Numbered from the stretch's first letter, positions 44,889 to 56,985 are shown. The stretch: 64,000 nucleotides of DNA from Rhodophyticola porphyridii (GCF_003688285.1 NZ_RCNT01000002.1:1-64000); one strand, 5' to 3'. The notes: generated by a model not told the origin, from the letters alone. A program made the numbers and translations.

Positions 44889-46910
44889 ATGAGCGACCTG
44901 CGCACGATCGTCATTGACGGCAAGGAAATCGATGTGGATCCGGCGATGACGCTGATCCAGGCCTGTGAGCAGGCCGATATCGAGATTCCACGATTTTGCT
45001 ATCACGAACGCCTGTCGATTGCCGGCAATTGCCGGATGTGTCTGGTGGAGGTCGTGGGCGGGCCGCCGAAACCCGCCGCCTCCTGCGCCATGCAGGTGAG
45101 GGATCTGCGCCCCGGACCCGAGGGGCAGCCGCCGGTCATCAAGACGAACTCTCCCATGGTCAAGAAGGCTCGCGAAGGGGTGATGGAGTTCCTGCTGATC
45201 AACCACCCGCTGGATTGCCCGATCTGCGATCAGGGCGGCGAGTGCGACCTTCAGGATCAGGCTATGGCCTATGGTGTGGATTTCTCCCGCTACCGGGAGC
45301 CGAAGCGGGCCGTGGACAACATGGATCTGGGGCCGCTGGTGGGCACCCATATGACGCGCTGCATTTCCTGCACGCGCTGCGTGCGGTTCATCACCGAAGT
45401 CGCGGGCATTCCCGAGCTGGGCCAGACCGGTCGCGGCGAGGACAGCGAGATCACCAGCTATCTCGGCGCGACGCTCGACAGCGAGATGCAGGGCAATATC
45501 GTCGATCTGTGCCCGGTCGGTGCGCTGACATCCAAGCCTTACGCATTCACTGCCCGGCCTTGGGAGCTGACCAAGACCGAATCCATCGACGTGATGGATG
45601 CCCTTGGCAGCAATATCCGCGTGGATACCAAGGGCCGGGAGGTCATGCGCATCCTGCCACGCAACCATGATGGCGTGAACGAGGAATGGCTGAGCGACAA
45701 GTCGCGCTACGTCTGGGACGGGCTGCGGAGGCAACGGCTCGACAAGCCCTATATCCGCGAAAACGGCAGATTGCGCCCGGCATCCTGGGGCGAGGCGCTT
45801 GCAAAGACGGCGGCGGCGATCACGGGTGCATCCAAGGTGGCCGGTCTGGTGGGCGATCTGGCCCCGACCGAGGCGGCCTATGGGCTGAAACAGCTGATCG
45901 AAGGGCAGGGCGGATCGGTCGAATGTCGCACCGATGGCGCGAAACTGCCTGCCGGCAACCGCTCCGCTTATGTGGGGACGGCATCCATCGAGGATATCGA
46001 CGACGCGACATCGATTCTGCTGATCGGGACGAACCCCCGGGCAGAGGCGCCGGTTTTGAACGCGCGGATCCGCAAGGCATGGCTGCGCGGCGCACAGGTC
46101 GGCCTGATCGGTGAAGCGGTCGATCTGACCTATGACGTGACCCATCTGGGAACCGGTGGCGCGGCGCTGGTGAAACTGGCGGCGATGGATCATTCCGACA
46201 AGCATGGCGTGCCGGGCGTGGTGATCGTGGGGCAGAGCGCGCTGCGGCGTTCCGATGGCGCGGCGGTTCTGGCCACGGCGATGCGGCTGGCCGAAGCGGC
46301 GCAATCGAAGCTTCTGATCCTGCACACGGCGGCTTCCCGCGTGGGCGCGATGGATGCAGGCGCCGTGACCGACGGAGGAATAGACGCCGCCCTTGAAGGG
46401 GCCGACGTGGTCTATAATCTGGGGGCCGACGAGATCGAACTGCCAGAAGGTCCGTTCGTCATCTATCAGGGCAGCCATGGGGACCGGGGCGCGCACCGCG
46501 CCGACGTGATCCTGCCCGCCGCGGCCTATACCGAGGAGCAGGGGCTGTTCGTGAACACCGAGGGCCGCCCGCAACTGGCGCTGCGCGCCGGGTTCGCGCC
46601 CGGCGAGGCCAAGGAGAACTGGGCCATCCTGCGCGCTCTGTCGGCGGAAATCGGCGCGACCCTGCCCTATGACAGCCTTGCGGCGCTGCGTCAAGCGATG
46701 GTCGCCGAGGTGCCGCAGCTTGCAACCATCGACGAGGTGCCGGAAAACGACTGGCAGCCGCTGGATGCGGCGGAGCCGGATGATGGCGATTTCCGCAACG
46801 CGATCGCCGATCATTACCTCACCAACCCGATCACGCGGGCCAGCCAGCTCATGGCGGAGCTGAGCGCCAATGCGAAGGCCCGCCGCGCCACACCCATCGC
46901 GGCGGAGTAA
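44889..46910 (+). CDS. nuoG: NADH-quinone oxidoreductase subunit G
   Basis: A 673-residue 75-kDa subunit carrying clusters N1b, N4 and N5. The [2Fe-2S] ligands are in [19 protein letters not shown]. The His-Cys3 N5 motif is [19 protein letters not shown], and N4 ligands are in [10 protein letters not shown]. The C-terminal half is the molybdopterin-oxidoreductase-like domain without cofactor. The length is that of the short, mitochondrial-like form. Confidence 0.98.
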   Translation: MSDLRTIVIDGKEIDVDPAMTLIQACEQADIEIPRFCYHERLSIAGNCRMCLVEVVGGPPKPAASCAMQVRDLRPGPEGQPPVIKTNSPMVKKAREGVMEFLLINHPLDCPICDQGGECDLQDQAMAYGVDFSRYREPKRAVDNMDLGPLVGTHMTRCISCTRCVRFITEVAGIPELGQTGRGEDSEITSYLGATLDSEMQGNIVDLCPVGALTSKPYAFTARPWELTKTESIDVMDALGSNIRVDTKGREVMRILPRNHDGVNEEWLSDKSRYVWDGLRRQRLDKPYIRENGRLRPASWGEALAKTAAAITGASKVAGLVGDLAPTEAAYGLKQLIEGQGGSVECRTDGAKLPAGNRSAYVGTASIEDIDDATSILLIGTNPRAEAPVLNARIRKAWLRGAQVGLIGEAVDLTYDVTHLGTGGAALVKLAAMDHSDKHGVPGVVIVGQSALRRSDGAAVLATAMRLAEAAQSKLLILHTAASRVGAMDAGAVTDGGIDAALEGADVVYNLGADEIELPEGPFVIYQGSHGDRGAHRADVILPAAAYTEEQGLFVNTEGRPQLALRAGFAPGEAKENWAILRALSAEIGATLPYDSLAALRQAMVAEVPQLATIDEVPENDWQPLDAAEPDDGDFRNAIADHYLTNPITRASQLMAELSANAKARRATPIAAE

Positions 46911-46918
46911 GGCGCGAT

Positions 46919-47326
46919 ATGCGCGTTCCGGGCCGCATGCCTTTGATCGCGGGCGTGGTCTGCCTTTCGGTCCTCGCGGCCTGCGCGGGCCGGCCGCCCG
47001 TGGACAGCCCGAACCGGGCTGCGTTCTACGATGGTGTGGAAACCCGGCTTCTGGACGATGATCTGGTGAATTTCCGGGTGCAGATGACGGGACTGGCCAC
47101 ACGCGCCGATGTGGAGGATTATGCCAAATGCGCCGCGTCGCAATATGCGCTGATCCGCGGTTATGGTTTTGCGCGACATGTCCGCACTAATGTGCAGGAA
47201 GAGGGTGGCGTTTGGCGCGGAGATGCGGTTTACACCATCTCACCGGCGCTCCCGCGAGGGTTGCAGACGTTAGACGCCGAAGTGGTGGCTGCGGCCTGCG
47301 CCGAGCAAGGTATACCGACCGTGTGA
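46919..47326 (+). CDS. Putative lipoprotein between nuoG and nuoH
   Basis: A 135-residue protein with signal peptide and lipobox (VVCLSVLAACAG, Cys about residue 22), then a mature domain including FYDGVETRLLDDDLVNFRVQ and DYAKCAASQYALIRGYGFAR, with two further cysteines. Lies 8 bp after nuoG and 6 bp before nuoH, so co-translated. No family recognised; probably a periplasmic-side accessory. Confidence 0.75.
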   Translation: MRVPGRMPLIAGVVCLSVLAACAGRPPVDSPNRAAFYDGVETRLLDDDLVNFRVQMTGLATRADVEDYAKCAASQYALIRGYGFARHVRTNVQEEGGVWRGDAVYTISPALPRGLQTLDAEVVAAACAEQGIPTV

Positions 47327-47332
47327 GGACGA

Positions 47333-48370
47333 ATGGACGGCTTCTTTTCAACCACTCCCGGCATCGCGCTGATCATGGCGGCGCAAAGCCTGCTGGTCAT
47401 CGGTTTCGTGATGATCTCGCTTCTGTTTCTGGTCTATGGCGACCGCAAGATCTGGGCCGCGGTCCAGATGCGCCGCGGCCCAAACGTGGTGGGCGCCTTC
47501 GGCCTGCTGCAAACCGTGGCCGATGCGCTGAAATACGTGGTCAAGGAAGTCGTGGTTCCCGCCGGCGCGGACAAGCCGGTCTTCATGCTGGCGCCCTTGA
47601 CCAGTTTCGTTCTGGCGATGGTGGCCTGGGCCGTCATTCCGTTCAACGACACATGGGTTCTGGCGGATCTGAACATCGCCATTCTCTATGTCTTCGCGAT
47701 CTCCTCGCTGGAGGTTTACGGCGTGATCATGGGGGGCTGGGCCAGCAACTCGAAATACCCGTTCCTCGGCAGTCTGCGCTCGGCGGCGCAGATGATCTCT
47801 TACGAGGTGTCGATCGGGCTGATCATCATCGGTGTGATCATCACCACCGGCAGCATGAATTTCGGCGATATCGTCCGCGCGCAGGATGGCGATCTGGGCC
47901 TGTTCAACTGGTACTGGCTGCCGCATCTGCCGATGGTGTTCCTGTTCTTCATCAGCACGCTGGCTGAAACCAACCGCCCGCCCTTCGATCTGCCGGAGGC
48001 GGAGTCGGAACTGGTGGCGGGCTATCAGGTGGAGTATTCCTCGACGCCGTTCCTGTTGTTCATGGCCGGCGAATACATCGCCATCTTCCTGATGTGCGCG
48101 CTGATTTCGCTTCTGTTCTTCGGCGGCTGGCTGTCGCCGATCCCGGGGCTGCCAGATGGCGCGTTCTGGATGATCCTGAAGATGAGCTTCTTCTTCTTCC
48201 TGTTCGCGATGGTGAAGGCGATCACCCCGCGTTATCGCTATGACCAACTGATGCGGCTTGGCTGGAAGGTCTTCCTGCCGATGTCGCTCGCCTGGGTTGT
48301 AATCGTGTCTTTCCTGGCGAAATTCGAACTCTTTGGCGGCGCCTATGCCCGTTGGGCGATTGGAGGCTGA
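47333..48370 (+). CDS. nuoH: NADH-quinone oxidoreductase subunit H
   Basis: A 345-residue membrane subunit (ND1) with about eight helices, bridging the peripheral arm and the proton pumps. [20 protein letters not shown] and [20 protein letters not shown] are the conserved cytoplasmic loops lining the quinone tunnel. ATG at 47333. Confidence 0.98.
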   Translation: MDGFFSTTPGIALIMAAQSLLVIGFVMISLLFLVYGDRKIWAAVQMRRGPNVVGAFGLLQTVADALKYVVKEVVVPAGADKPVFMLAPLTSFVLAMVAWAVIPFNDTWVLADLNIAILYVFAISSLEVYGVIMGGWASNSKYPFLGSLRSAAQMISYEVSIGLIIIGVIITTGSMNFGDIVRAQDGDLGLFNWYWLPHLPMVFLFFISTLAETNRPPFDLPEAESELVAGYQVEYSSTPFLLFMAGEYIAIFLMCALISLLFFGGWLSPIPGLPDGAFWMILKMSFFFFLFAMVKAITPRYRYDQLMRLGWKVFLPMSLAWVVIVSFLAKFELFGGAYARWAIGG

Positions 48371-48372
48371 CG

Positions 48373-48867
48373 ATGACACAGATCGACTATACCCGTGCGG
48401 CCAAGTACTTCCTGCTGGCCGATTTCTTCCAGGGCTTCAAACTGGGGATGAAGTACTTCTTCGCCCCCAAGTCCACGGTGAACTATCCCCATGAAAAGGG
48501 CCCTCTAAGCCCCCGCTTTCGCGGCGAACATGCGCTGCGGCGCTATCCCAACGGGGAGGAGCGGTGCATCGCGTGCAAGCTCTGCGAGGCGATCTGCCCC
48601 GCGCAGGCCATCACCATCGATGCGGAGCCGCGCGAAGACGGCTCCCGCCGGACCACGCGCTATGACATCGACATGACGAAATGCATCTATTGCGGCTTCT
48701 GCCAGGAGGCCTGCCCGGTGGATGCAATCGTCGAGGGGCCGAATTTCGAGTTCGCCACGGAAACCCGCGAAGAGCTGTTCTACGACAAGGCCAAGCTTCT
48801 GGAGAATGGCGAGCGCTGGGAGGCGGAGATCGCCCGCAACCTTGAAATGGACGCGCCCTACCGATGA
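48373..48867 (+). CDS. nuoI: NADH-quinone oxidoreductase subunit I
   Basis: A 164-residue ferredoxin-like subunit with two [4Fe-4S] clusters (N6a, N6b): [15 protein letters not shown] and [15 protein letters not shown]. An amphipathic N-terminus touches the membrane. ATG 48373 is used; an earlier in-frame ATG lies within the nuoH coding end. Confidence 0.98.
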   Translation: MTQIDYTRAAKYFLLADFFQGFKLGMKYFFAPKSTVNYPHEKGPLSPRFRGEHALRRYPNGEERCIACKLCEAICPAQAITIDAEPREDGSRRTTRYDIDMTKCIYCGFCQEACPVDAIVEGPNFEFATETREELFYDKAKLLENGERWEAEIARNLEMDAPYR

Positions 48868-49277
48868 GTGACACCCCCCAGAACCCGTTCGAGGCGATGT
48901 TCGCCCAGACCCAGCAAATGGCCCAGGAATGGGTCAAGACCGTGAATCCGGCGATGGCCAATTTCACGGCACAGGGGTTCGACAAGATGTGGCCGACCAT
49001 CCCGTCGGAGGTATTGGAGGCGTTCTGGGGAAAGCAGTTCAACCCCGACGGGCTGGACGCGAAAACCCGGCTTCTTCTCACGCTTCAGGGCCTCACCATT
49101 CAGGGTGCGGTGGCCGAACCGCAGATCCGCTTGACCGTGCGCCATGCGGTGGAGGCGGGAGCCACCAAGCAGGAGATCGCCGAGACGATCGGCCAGGCCG
49201 CGGTTTTTGCCGGTGTGCCGGCCATGAACAAGGCGATGGAACTGGCCAAGGCCGCCATCGACGAGGCTGAGGAGTAG
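48864..49277 (+). CDS. Carboxymuconolactone-decarboxylase-fold protein in nuo operon
   Basis: A 137-residue all-helical protein. [20 protein letters not shown] and [20 protein letters not shown] are the two halves of the CMD/AhpD fold. The AhpD CxxC is absent, so peroxidase activity is unlikely. The N-terminal 45 residues ([20 protein letters not shown]) resemble a phasin-like helix. ATGA overlap with nuoI. The role in the operon is unknown. Confidence 0.85.
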   Translation: MSDTPQNPFEAMFAQTQQMAQEWVKTVNPAMANFTAQGFDKMWPTIPSEVLEAFWGKQFNPDGLDAKTRLLLTLQGLTIQGAVAEPQIRLTVRHAVEAGATKQEIAETIGQAAVFAGVPAMNKAMELAKAAIDEAEE

Positions 49278-49284
49278 CCGCGGA

Positions 49285-49899
49285 ATGCATATTGCCGATT
49301 TCACCTTCTACACCTTCGCGATCATTCTGGTGACAGCGGCGCTGTTCGTCGTCGTCGCCCGCAATCCGGTCCATTCGGTCCTGTGGCTCATCCTGTGTTT
49401 CATTCAGGCGGCGGGGTTCTTCGTGCTGCTTGGGGCGGAGTTCGTCGCCTTCCTGCTGGTCATCGTCTATGTGGGCGCGGTTGCGGTGCTGTTCCTTTTC
49501 GTGGTGATGATGCTGGATGTCGATTTCGCCGAACTGAAGGCCGAGATGGCGAAATACGTGCCGCTGGCCGGTCTGATCGGCGTGGTCCTTATGATGCAGC
49601 TGGTTCTGGCCTTCGGCACATGGGAGTTCTCCGATGGGGTCGAGGCGCGGCTTGCCAGCCCGACACCGCCGCTGGACGAGGTGCATAACACCCAGGCGCT
49701 CGGGCTGCTGCTTTATGACCAGTACTTCCTGCTATTCCAGCTTTCCGGTCTGATCCTGCTGGTGGCAATGATCGGCGCGATCCTGCTGACGCTCCGCCAC
49801 CGTCAGGACATCAAGCGTCAGGATGTGGTCGCCCAGATGATGCGCGACCCGGCCAAGGCGATGGAACTGAAGGATGTGAAACCGGGGCAGGGGTTGTAA
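49285..49899 (+). CDS. nuoJ: NADH-quinone oxidoreductase subunit J
   Basis: A 204-residue ND6-type membrane subunit with five helices. [20 protein letters not shown] and [19 protein letters not shown] are the conserved blocks, the latter with the pi-bulge helix of proton pumping. Confidence 0.97.
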   Translation: MHIADFTFYTFAIILVTAALFVVVARNPVHSVLWLILCFIQAAGFFVLLGAEFVAFLLVIVYVGAVAVLFLFVVMMLDVDFAELKAEMAKYVPLAGLIGVVLMMQLVLAFGTWEFSDGVEARLASPTPPLDEVHNTQALGLLLYDQYFLLFQLSGLILLVAMIGAILLTLRHRQDIKRQDVVAQMMRDPAKAMELKDVKPGQGL

Positions 49900-49966
49900 G
49901 ACGCCGCCCTGTCGCGAACGCGCGACGATTTGAACGAGACACGGGGCGTGCCCCCGGAGGGACGAC

Positions 49967-50275
49967 ATGACGATTGGACTGGAACATTACCTGACAGTAG
50001 CGGCGGCGCTGTTCGTCATCGGGATTTTCGGGATTTTCCTGAACCGTAAGAACGTGATCATCATTCTGATGTCGATTGAGCTGATGCTCTTGGCCGTCAA
50101 TATCAACCTTGTTGCCTTCTCGTTCTTCCTGGGTGATCTGACCGGGCAGGTCTTCACGCTCTTCGTGCTGACCGTCGCCGCCGCCGAGGCGGCCATCGGG
50201 CTGGCCATTCTGGTCTGTTTCTTCCGCAACCGCGGCACGATCGCGGTGGAAGATGTCAATGTGATGAAGGGCTAG
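49967..50275 (+). CDS. nuoK: NADH-quinone oxidoreductase subunit K
   Basis: A 102-residue ND4L-type subunit with three helices. The two conserved membrane glutamates are in [10 protein letters not shown] and [21 protein letters not shown] precedes the ATG. Confidence 0.98.
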   Translation: MTIGLEHYLTVAAALFVIGIFGIFLNRKNVIIILMSIELMLLAVNINLVAFSFFLGDLTGQVFTLFVLTVAAAEAAIGLAILVCFFRNRGTIAVEDVNVMKG

Positions 50276-50279
50276 GGTG

Positions 50280-52436
50280 ATGGAAACGATCCTCCTTTTC
50301 GCCCCGCTGGTGGGTGCGCTGATCTGCGGGTTCTCCTGGCGGCTGATCGGGGAACAGGCGGCCTGCGTCACGGCGACAGGGTTTCTGTTCCTGTCCTGCC
50401 TGCTGAGCTGGATCATCTTCCTGACCTTCGACCCAGCCGCGCATGAAAATGGCTATTATTCCGAGCCGCTTTTCACCTGGATCGCCTCGGGCTCGCTCGA
50501 CACATCATGGGGTATCCGCATCGACCGGCTGACCGCGATCATGCTGATCGTGATCACCACGGTGTCGGCGCTCGTCCATCTCTACAGCTTCGGCTACATG
50601 GCCCATGACGAGAATTTCAAAGAGGGGGAGAGCTATCGCCCCCGCTTTTTCGCCTATCTTTCGTTCTTCACCTTCACGATGCTGGTGCTGGTGACGGCGG
50701 ACAACCTGTTGCAGCTTTTCTTCGGCTGGGAGGGTGTGGGCGTCGCCTCCTACCTGTTGATCGGGTTCTATTACCGCAAACCCTCTGCCGGGGCAGCGGC
50801 GATGAAGGCGTTCATCGTCAACCGCGTGGGGGATTTTGGTTTCCTTCTGGGGATCTTCGCGCTCTTCTGGATGACCGACAGCATCAATTTCGACGTGATC
50901 CTGGCCATGGGGCCGGAACTGGCCGAGATGACCTTCAGCTTCCTCGGCTATGAGGTCAATGCGGCCAATACCATCGCCATGCTGCTGTTCATCGGGGCGA
51001 TGGGGAAATCGGCGCAGCTGTTCCTGCACACCTGGCTGCCCGACGCGATGGAGGGCCCGACGCCGGTTTCGGCGCTGATCCACGCGGCCACCATGGTGAC
51101 CGCGGGCGTGTTCCTTGTGTGCCGCATGTCGCCGATCATGGAATATGCCCCGTTTGCCACGAATCTCATCATCATCGTCGGGGCCGCAACCGCGTTTTTC
51201 GCGGCGACTGTGGGCCTTGTTCAGAACGACATCAAACGTGTGATCGCCTATTCGACCTGCTCGCAGTTGGGCTACATGTTCGTGGCGGCGGGCGTGGGTG
51301 TCTATTCGGTCGCCATGTTCCACCTCTTCACCCACGCCTTCTTCAAGGCGATGCTCTTCTTGGGCGCAGGCTCGGTCATCCATGCGATGCATCATGAGCA
51401 GGACATGCGGAATTATGGCGGCCTGCGGAAGAAGATCCCCTATACCTTCTGGGCGATGATGATCGGCACCCTGGCGATCACCGGGGTCGGCATTCCGCTC
51501 ACCTATATCGGTTTCGCCGGATTCTTCTCGAAGGATGCGGTGATTGAAAGCGCCTTCGCCTTCGGCGGCGATCTCGGCCAGTACGCCTTCTGGCTTCTTG
51601 TGATCGCGGCGGCCTTCACCAGCTTCTATTCCTGGCGGCTGATGTTCCTGACCTTCTTCGGCGAGCCGAGGGGCGACAAGCACACCCATGACCACGCCCA
51701 TGAAAGCCCGTGGACGATGCTGGCTCCGCTTGGCGTGTTGGCCCTCGGGGCGGTCTTCTCGGGCTTCATCTGGTACAACAGCTTCTTCGGTCATACCGAT
51801 GAGGTCGGGGAGTTCTTCGGCGTTGAATATGCCGAAGCCGGGGCCCATGCGGCAGAAGGCGAACATGCCGCCGGGGATAGCCACGGAGCGAACGCGGACG
51901 CACCCGCCGCGGAGGGCGAGGATCACGGGGGCGAAGCGGCCTATGCCGAAGAGGCGGAGCACCACTATGTCCTGATCGGCGCGCCCGGCGAAGGCGCGAT
52001 CCACGCGGCGCCAGGCAATGACGTGCTGAACGAAGCCCATGAGGTGCCGACCTGGGTCAAGTTCTCCCCCTTCATTGCGATGCTTCTGGGGCTGGCGATG
52101 GCGATCCTCTTCTATCTCGTCTCCCCGCGCCTGCCGAAGATCTGGGCCGAAACCAATCCGATCCTCTACCGGTTCCTGCTGAACAAGTGGTATTTCGACG
52201 AGATCTATGACGCGATCTTCGTGCGGCCGGCCGTTGCTCTGGGCCGGCTCCTGTGGAAAAGCGGCGATGGCAAGGTCATCGATGGCGGGATCAACGGGCT
52301 GGCCATGGGCATCATCCCCTTCATCACCCGGCTCGCGGGCCGGGCGCAGTCGGGCTACATCTTCCACTATGCCTTCGCGATGGTGCTGGGGATCGTCGTT
52401 CTGATCACCTGGGCAACTCTGTCGATCGGGGGCTAA
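50280..52436 (+). CDS. nuoL: NADH-quinone oxidoreductase subunit L with His/Glu-rich insert
   Basis: A 718-residue ND5-type antiporter-like proton pump. [20 protein letters not shown] and [21 protein letters not shown] are the core motifs, with the key Glu and Lys. The C-terminal lateral helix region is present. Between late helices there is a long acidic, histidine-rich insertion: [12 protein letters not shown] near residue 466 and an Ala/Glu/His-rich stretch at about 518-563. ATG 50280 directly follows nuoK; a GTG at 50277 is possible. Confidence 0.97.
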   Translation: METILLFAPLVGALICGFSWRLIGEQAACVTATGFLFLSCLLSWIIFLTFDPAAHENGYYSEPLFTWIASGSLDTSWGIRIDRLTAIMLIVITTVSALVHLYSFGYMAHDENFKEGESYRPRFFAYLSFFTFTMLVLVTADNLLQLFFGWEGVGVASYLLIGFYYRKPSAGAAAMKAFIVNRVGDFGFLLGIFALFWMTDSINFDVILAMGPELAEMTFSFLGYEVNAANTIAMLLFIGAMGKSAQLFLHTWLPDAMEGPTPVSALIHAATMVTAGVFLVCRMSPIMEYAPFATNLIIIVGAATAFFAATVGLVQNDIKRVIAYSTCSQLGYMFVAAGVGVYSVAMFHLFTHAFFKAMLFLGAGSVIHAMHHEQDMRNYGGLRKKIPYTFWAMMIGTLAITGVGIPLTYIGFAGFFSKDAVIESAFAFGGDLGQYAFWLLVIAAAFTSFYSWRLMFLTFFGEPRGDKHTHDHAHESPWTMLAPLGVLALGAVFSGFIWYNSFFGHTDEVGEFFGVEYAEAGAHAAEGEHAAGDSHGANADAPAAEGEDHGGEAAYAEEAEHHYVLIGAPGEGAIHAAPGNDVLNEAHEVPTWVKFSPFIAMLLGLAMAILFYLVSPRLPKIWAETNPILYRFLLNKWYFDEIYDAIFVRPAVALGRLLWKSGDGKVIDGGINGLAMGIIPFITRLAGRAQSGYIFHYAFAMVLGIVVLITWATLSIGG

Positions 52437-52445
52437 GAGACAATC

Positions 52446-53993
52446 ATGGACTTCAATTCCCTCCTGTCGATCGTCACCTTCCTGCCGATGGCCGCCGCGT
52501 TGATCATGGCGCTGTTCCTGCGCGGCGATGACGCCATGGCGCAGCAGAACGCCAAATGGCTGGCGCTTGCGGCAACCACGGCGACTTTCATCATATCGCT
52601 GGCCATTCTGTTCGAGTTCGATCCCGACCAGACGGGTTTCCAGCTGGTTGAGGAGCGCGAATGGCTTCTGGGCCTGACCTACAAGCTGGGTGTCGACGGC
52701 ATCAGCGTGCTGTTCGTGATGCTGACCACCTTCCTGATGCCGCTGGTGATCGCGGCCTGCTGGGACGTGACCCACCGGGTGAAGGACTACATGATCGCGC
52801 TTCTGATCCTCGAAACCCTGATGATCGGGGTCTTCGTGGCGCTGGATCTGGTGCTGTTCTATCTGTTCTTCGAGGCGGGCCTGATCCCCATGTTCCTGAT
52901 CATCGGCATCTGGGGCGGTGCGAACCGGATCTATGCCAGCTTCAAGTTCTTCCTCTACACCTTCCTCGGCTCGGTCCTGATGCTGGTGGCCATGGTCGCG
53001 ATGTATATCGACGCGGGCACGACCGACATTCCCAGCCTGTTGCAGCATCAGTTCGATGCGGGTCCGATCAGCCTGCTTGGCTGGCAGATCGCGGGCGGCA
53101 TGCAGATGCTTCTGTGGCTTGCCTTCTTCGCCAGCTTTGCCGTGAAGATGCCGATGTGGCCGGTCCATACGTGGCTTCCCGATGCCCATGTGCAGGCCCC
53201 CACCGCAGGCTCGGTCGTTCTGGCCGCGATCCTGCTGAAAATGGGCGGCTACGGCTTCCTGCGGTTCAGTCTGCCGATGTTCCCGGTCGCCTCGGACATC
53301 ATGGCGCCGCTGGTGATGTGGCTGTCGGTGATCGCGATCATCTACACCTCGTTGGTGGCGATGGTACAGGACGACATGAAGAAGCTGATCGCCTATTCCT
53401 CCGTGGCGCATATGGGGTTCGTCACCATGGGCATATTCGCCGCCAATCAGCAGGGCGTGGACGGCGCGATTTTCCAGATGATCAGCCATGGCTTCATCTC
53501 GGGCGCTCTCTTTCTCTGCGTCGGCGTGATCTACGACCGGATGCACACACGCGACATCGAGGCCTATGGCGGTCTGGTTACGCGCATGCCGGCCTATGCG
53601 CTTGTATTCATGCTATTCACCATGGCGAATGTGGGCCTGCCCGGAACCTCGGGTTTCGTGGGTGAGTTCCTGACGCTGGTGGGCGTCTTCCAGGTCAATA
53701 CCTGGATCGGCGTGCTGGCGGCGACCGGCGTGATCCTGAGCGCGGGCTACGCGCTCTGGCTGTATCGCCGGGTTGTCTTCGGCGACCTGATCAAGGAAAG
53801 CCTGAAATCCATCACCGACATGACGCGCCGCGAGCGCATGATCTTTGCGCCGCTGATCGTCATGACCCTGCTTCTGGGCGTCTACCCCAGTCTGGTGACC
53901 GACATCATCGGCCCCTCGGTAGAGGCGCTGTTGACCAATTACGACGTTGCGCTGGCACAGCATGTGCCGGATACGCAAGTCGCCAGCCATTGA
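52446..53993 (+). CDS. nuoM: NADH-quinone oxidoreductase subunit M
   Basis: A 515-residue ND4-type proton-pumping subunit with 14 expected helices. [20 protein letters not shown] and [21 protein letters not shown] carry the conserved Glu and the loop after the Lys. [14 protein letters not shown] follows. It starts 9 bp after nuoL. Confidence 0.98.
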   Translation: MDFNSLLSIVTFLPMAAALIMALFLRGDDAMAQQNAKWLALAATTATFIISLAILFEFDPDQTGFQLVEEREWLLGLTYKLGVDGISVLFVMLTTFLMPLVIAACWDVTHRVKDYMIALLILETLMIGVFVALDLVLFYLFFEAGLIPMFLIIGIWGGANRIYASFKFFLYTFLGSVLMLVAMVAMYIDAGTTDIPSLLQHQFDAGPISLLGWQIAGGMQMLLWLAFFASFAVKMPMWPVHTWLPDAHVQAPTAGSVVLAAILLKMGGYGFLRFSLPMFPVASDIMAPLVMWLSVIAIIYTSLVAMVQDDMKKLIAYSSVAHMGFVTMGIFAANQQGVDGAIFQMISHGFISGALFLCVGVIYDRMHTRDIEAYGGLVTRMPAYALVFMLFTMANVGLPGTSGFVGEFLTLVGVFQVNTWIGVLAATGVILSAGYALWLYRRVVFGDLIKESLKSITDMTRRERMIFAPLIVMTLLLGVYPSLVTDIIGPSVEALLTNYDVALAQHVPDTQVASH

Positions 53994-54002
53994 GGTGATG
54001 CA

Positions 54003-55442
54003 ATGATCGCCACCGATCTTTCCATTCTGACCCCCGAGATCGTTCTCGCCGTCTACGCGATGATCGGATTGCTTGCGGCGGTCTATACGTCCAAGGACGG
54101 GCTGGCCTCCACACTGACCTATGTCACCGCGGTCCTGTTCGTGGTGATGGCCTTCTATATCGGGGTGACCGGCGGCGGCACGCGCATCGCCTTCGGCGGC
54201 ATGTTCGTCGATGACGGTTTCGCGCGTTTTGCCAAGATCACGATCCTGCTGGCCGCGGCGGCGATCCTTGTGATCAGCCATGATTACATGGAAAAATCGG
54301 ATCTGTTGCGGTTCGAATACCCGATGCTGATCACGCTGGCGACGATCGGCATGATGATAATGGTGTCCGCAGGCGACCTGATGGCGCTTTACATGGGGCT
54401 GGAGTTGCAATCCCTGTCGCTTTACGTGATCGCCTCCCTGCGGCGCGACAGCGTGCGCTCCACCGAGGCGGGGTTGAAATACTTCATCCTGGGCGCGCTC
54501 TCCTCCGGGCTGCTGCTCTACGGCGCCTCGCTGGTCTACGGCTATTCCGGCACCACGCTTTTCTCGGGCATCATCGACACGGCGGTGAATGGCGAGTTGT
54601 CGATAGGTCTGCTTCTGGGGCTGGTGTTCCTGATCGCGGGGCTGGCCTTCAAGGTCTCCGCCGCGCCGTTCCACATGTGGACGCCGGATGTCTATGAGGG
54701 CTCCCCCACGCCGGTGACGGCCTTCTTCGCCACCGCGCCCAAGGTCGCTGCGATGGCGCTGTTCGCGCGGGTCGTACATGACGCCTTCGGCGGTGCGGTG
54801 GGCGACTGGCAGCAGATCGTGGCGTTTCTTGCGGTCTTTTCGATGTTTCTGGGGGCGATTGCCGCGATCGGGCAGACGGATATCAAGCGCCTTATGGCCT
54901 ATTCCTCGATCTCGCATATGGGCTTTGCGCTTATGGGCCTGTCTGCCGGAACCGAGCAGGGCGTGACCGCCATGCTGATCTATATGGCGATCTACGTGAC
55001 GATGAATATCGGCACCTTCGCCTTCATCATGTCGATGGAAAAGGACGGGCGTCATGTGACGGAAATCACCGCGCTCAGCAACTTCTCCTCGAAGGAGCCG
55101 CTCAAGGCGCTTGCGGTGCTGGTCCTGATGTTCAGCCTGGCAGGTGTGCCGCCCATGGTCGGGTTCTTCGGCAAGTTCGCCGTGCTCATGGCCGCTGTCG
55201 ATGCCGGGCTGATCTGGTTGGCGGTGGCCGGTGTCATCGCGTCCGTCATCGGGGCGTTCTACTATCTGCGCATCGTCTATCTGATGTATTTCGGCGCCGA
55301 GGAAGACGGCCTTGACGGCAGAATGGGGCTGGTGCCCTGGGTCGGGCTGGTGGCCTGTGCCGGGATCATGGTTCTGGGCGTCTTCAACCTGTTCGGCGTG
55401 GATGGCCTTGCCGAAGCCGCCGCGGCGACGCTTGTCCGTTGA
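54003..55442 (+). CDS. nuoN: NADH-quinone oxidoreductase subunit N
   Basis: A 479-residue ND2-type antiporter-like subunit. [20 protein letters not shown] and [20 protein letters not shown] are diagnostic, with [18 protein letters not shown] further on. Last complex I gene; birA begins 1 bp after its stop. Confidence 0.98.
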   Translation: MIATDLSILTPEIVLAVYAMIGLLAAVYTSKDGLASTLTYVTAVLFVVMAFYIGVTGGGTRIAFGGMFVDDGFARFAKITILLAAAAILVISHDYMEKSDLLRFEYPMLITLATIGMMIMVSAGDLMALYMGLELQSLSLYVIASLRRDSVRSTEAGLKYFILGALSSGLLLYGASLVYGYSGTTLFSGIIDTAVNGELSIGLLLGLVFLIAGLAFKVSAAPFHMWTPDVYEGSPTPVTAFFATAPKVAAMALFARVVHDAFGGAVGDWQQIVAFLAVFSMFLGAIAAIGQTDIKRLMAYSSISHMGFALMGLSAGTEQGVTAMLIYMAIYVTMNIGTFAFIMSMEKDGRHVTEITALSNFSSKEPLKALAVLVLMFSLAGVPPMVGFFGKFAVLMAAVDAGLIWLAVAGVIASVIGAFYYLRIVYLMYFGAEEDGLDGRMGLVPWVGLVACAGIMVLGVFNLFGVDGLAEAAAATLVR

Positions 55443-55443
55443 G

Positions 55444-56193
55444 ATGATGGGCTGGCCCGATGGTGTGGGCCGCCGGGTTCTGCCCGAGACAGACAGTACC
55501 ATGGCCGAGGCCACCCGCATCGCGCCGGAACTGACGGGGCCGGAATGGATACTGGCGCTGAACCAGACCGCCGCCAGAGGGCGCCGCGGCCGTCATTGGG
55601 CGATGCCCGAGGGAAGTTTCGCCGCGTCGCTCGTGATGCGGCCGGGAGGCGGCCCGGCGCAGGCCGCCTTGCGGTCCTTCGTGGCCTCCCTGGCGCTGCG
55701 CGAGGCGTTTCTGGCCATCGGCGTGCCGGCGGGCGCCATCCGCCTGAAATGGCCCAATGACGTATTGCTGAACGGCGGCAAGGTGGCCGGGATCCTGCTT
55801 GAAAGCCTTGGCTCTGCTCAGGGAGTGTCCCATCTGGTCATCGGGATCGGCGTCAATCTGGCCGCAGCACCGGATCGCAGCATGGTGGAGGCGCACGCTC
55901 TGCCGCCCGTCAGCCTGCGGGACCAGACCGGCTTGCAGATCACGCCCGAGGCGTTTCTGTGTCCGCTGGCCGCCGCCTTCGACCGGATCGAGCGGCAGTT
56001 CGCCACCTACGGTTTCGCGCCGATCCGCACCGAATGGCTGTCTCACGCGGCGCGGCTGGGCGACACCGTCACCGCACGAACCGCGCGGGAAGAGACGACC
56101 GGTGTCTTCGAGACGGTGGACGAGGCCGGCAGCATCGTTCTGGAAACGTCCAGAGGCCGCCGGGTGATCCCGGCCGCCGAAATCTATTTCTGA
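55444..56193 (+). CDS. birA: Biotin-[acetyl-CoA-carboxylase] ligase
   Basis: A 249-residue biotin protein ligase without an N-terminal DNA-binding domain, so purely enzymatic. The biotinyl-AMP loop is AARGRRGRHW, and RLKWPNDVLLNGGKVAGILL contains the catalytic lysine. It would biotinylate carboxylases such as MccA, encoded in this window. It follows nuoN immediately, so is probably transcribed with complex I. Confidence 0.94.
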   Translation: MMGWPDGVGRRVLPETDSTMAEATRIAPELTGPEWILALNQTAARGRRGRHWAMPEGSFAASLVMRPGGGPAQAALRSFVASLALREAFLAIGVPAGAIRLKWPNDVLLNGGKVAGILLESLGSAQGVSHLVIGIGVNLAAAPDRSMVEAHALPPVSLRDQTGLQITPEAFLCPLAAAFDRIERQFATYGFAPIRTEWLSHAARLGDTVTARTAREETTGVFETVDEAGSIVLETSRGRRVIPAAEIYF

Positions 56194-56205
56194 CGGAGGG
56201 CCCCA

Positions 56206-56985
56206 ATGCTTCTGTGCATCGACTGCGGCAACACGAACACGGTTTTCTCCGTCTGGGATGGGGAGAGGTTTCTGGCCACGTTTCGCACCTCTACCGAGCA
56301 TCAACGCACGGCCGACCAGTATTTCGTGTGGTTTTCCACTCTGATGGAGAACCGCAAACTGGAGGTGGCGATCACCGATTGCATCATCTCCTCTACCGTG
56401 CCGCGGGTGGTGTTCAACCTGCGTGTGCTCTGCGACCGATATTTCGACACAAGGCCGATCGTGGTCGGCAAGCCCGATTGCCTGCTGCCGGTGAACCCCC
56501 GTGTCGACGAAGGCACCCAGGTGGGCCCCGACCGGCTGGTCAACACGGCGGGCGCCTATGACCGGCATGGCGGCGACCTGATCGTGGTGGATTTTGGAAC
56601 CGCGACGACCTTCGACGTGGTAGCCCATGACGGGGCCTATGTCGGCGGTGTCATCGCGCCGGGCGTGAACCTCAGCCTCGAAGCGTTGCACCGTGCCGCT
56701 GCCGCGCTGCCCCATGTCGATGTCACGAAACCGCAAGCGGTCATCGGCACCAACACCGTTGCCTGTATGCAATCGGGAGTGTTCTGGGGCTATGTCGGCT
56801 TGGTCCGCGGTATCTGCGACCGGATCAAAGCGGAATATGACTGCCCCATGCGCATTATCGGCACTGGGGGGCTTGCCCCGTTGTTCTCTCAGGGGGATGT
56901 GTTATTTGACCTGATCGAAGATGATCTGACGATGCATGGCCTCACGGTCATCTATTCTCACAACAAGGAAAACGGCAGCATATGA
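56206..56985 (+). CDS. coaX: Type III pantothenate kinase
   Basis: A 259-residue ASKHA-fold kinase for the first step of coenzyme A synthesis. LLCIDCGNTNTVFSVWDG is the phosphate-1 loop with the catalytic Asp; GPDRLVNTAGAY and IVVDFGTATTFDVV are the type III signatures. Lies 12 bp after birA and overlaps rnj by 4 bp. Confidence 0.96.
   Translation: MLLCIDCGNTNTVFSVWDGERFLATFRTSTEHQRTADQYFVWFSTLMENRKLEVAITDCIISSTVPRVVFNLRVLCDRYFDTRPIVVGKPDCLLPVNPRVDEGTQVGPDRLVNTAGAYDRHGGDLIVVDFGTATTFDVVAHDGAYVGGVIAPGVNLSLEALHRAAAALPHVDVTKPQAVIGTNTVACMQSGVFWGYVGLVRGICDRIKAEYDCPMRIIGTGGLAPLFSQGDVLFDLIEDDLTMHGLTVIYSHNKENGSI

Noticed and set aside
50505-53546. 1013-codon minus-strand open frame opposite nuoL and nuoM
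   Set aside because: Extremely His/Arg/Glu/Gln-rich, the usual complement of hydrophobic membrane-protein codons; the nuo genes explain the DNA.
53613-55520. 635-codon minus-strand open frame opposite nuoM and nuoN
   Set aside because: Same reason: complement of membrane-protein coding sequence.
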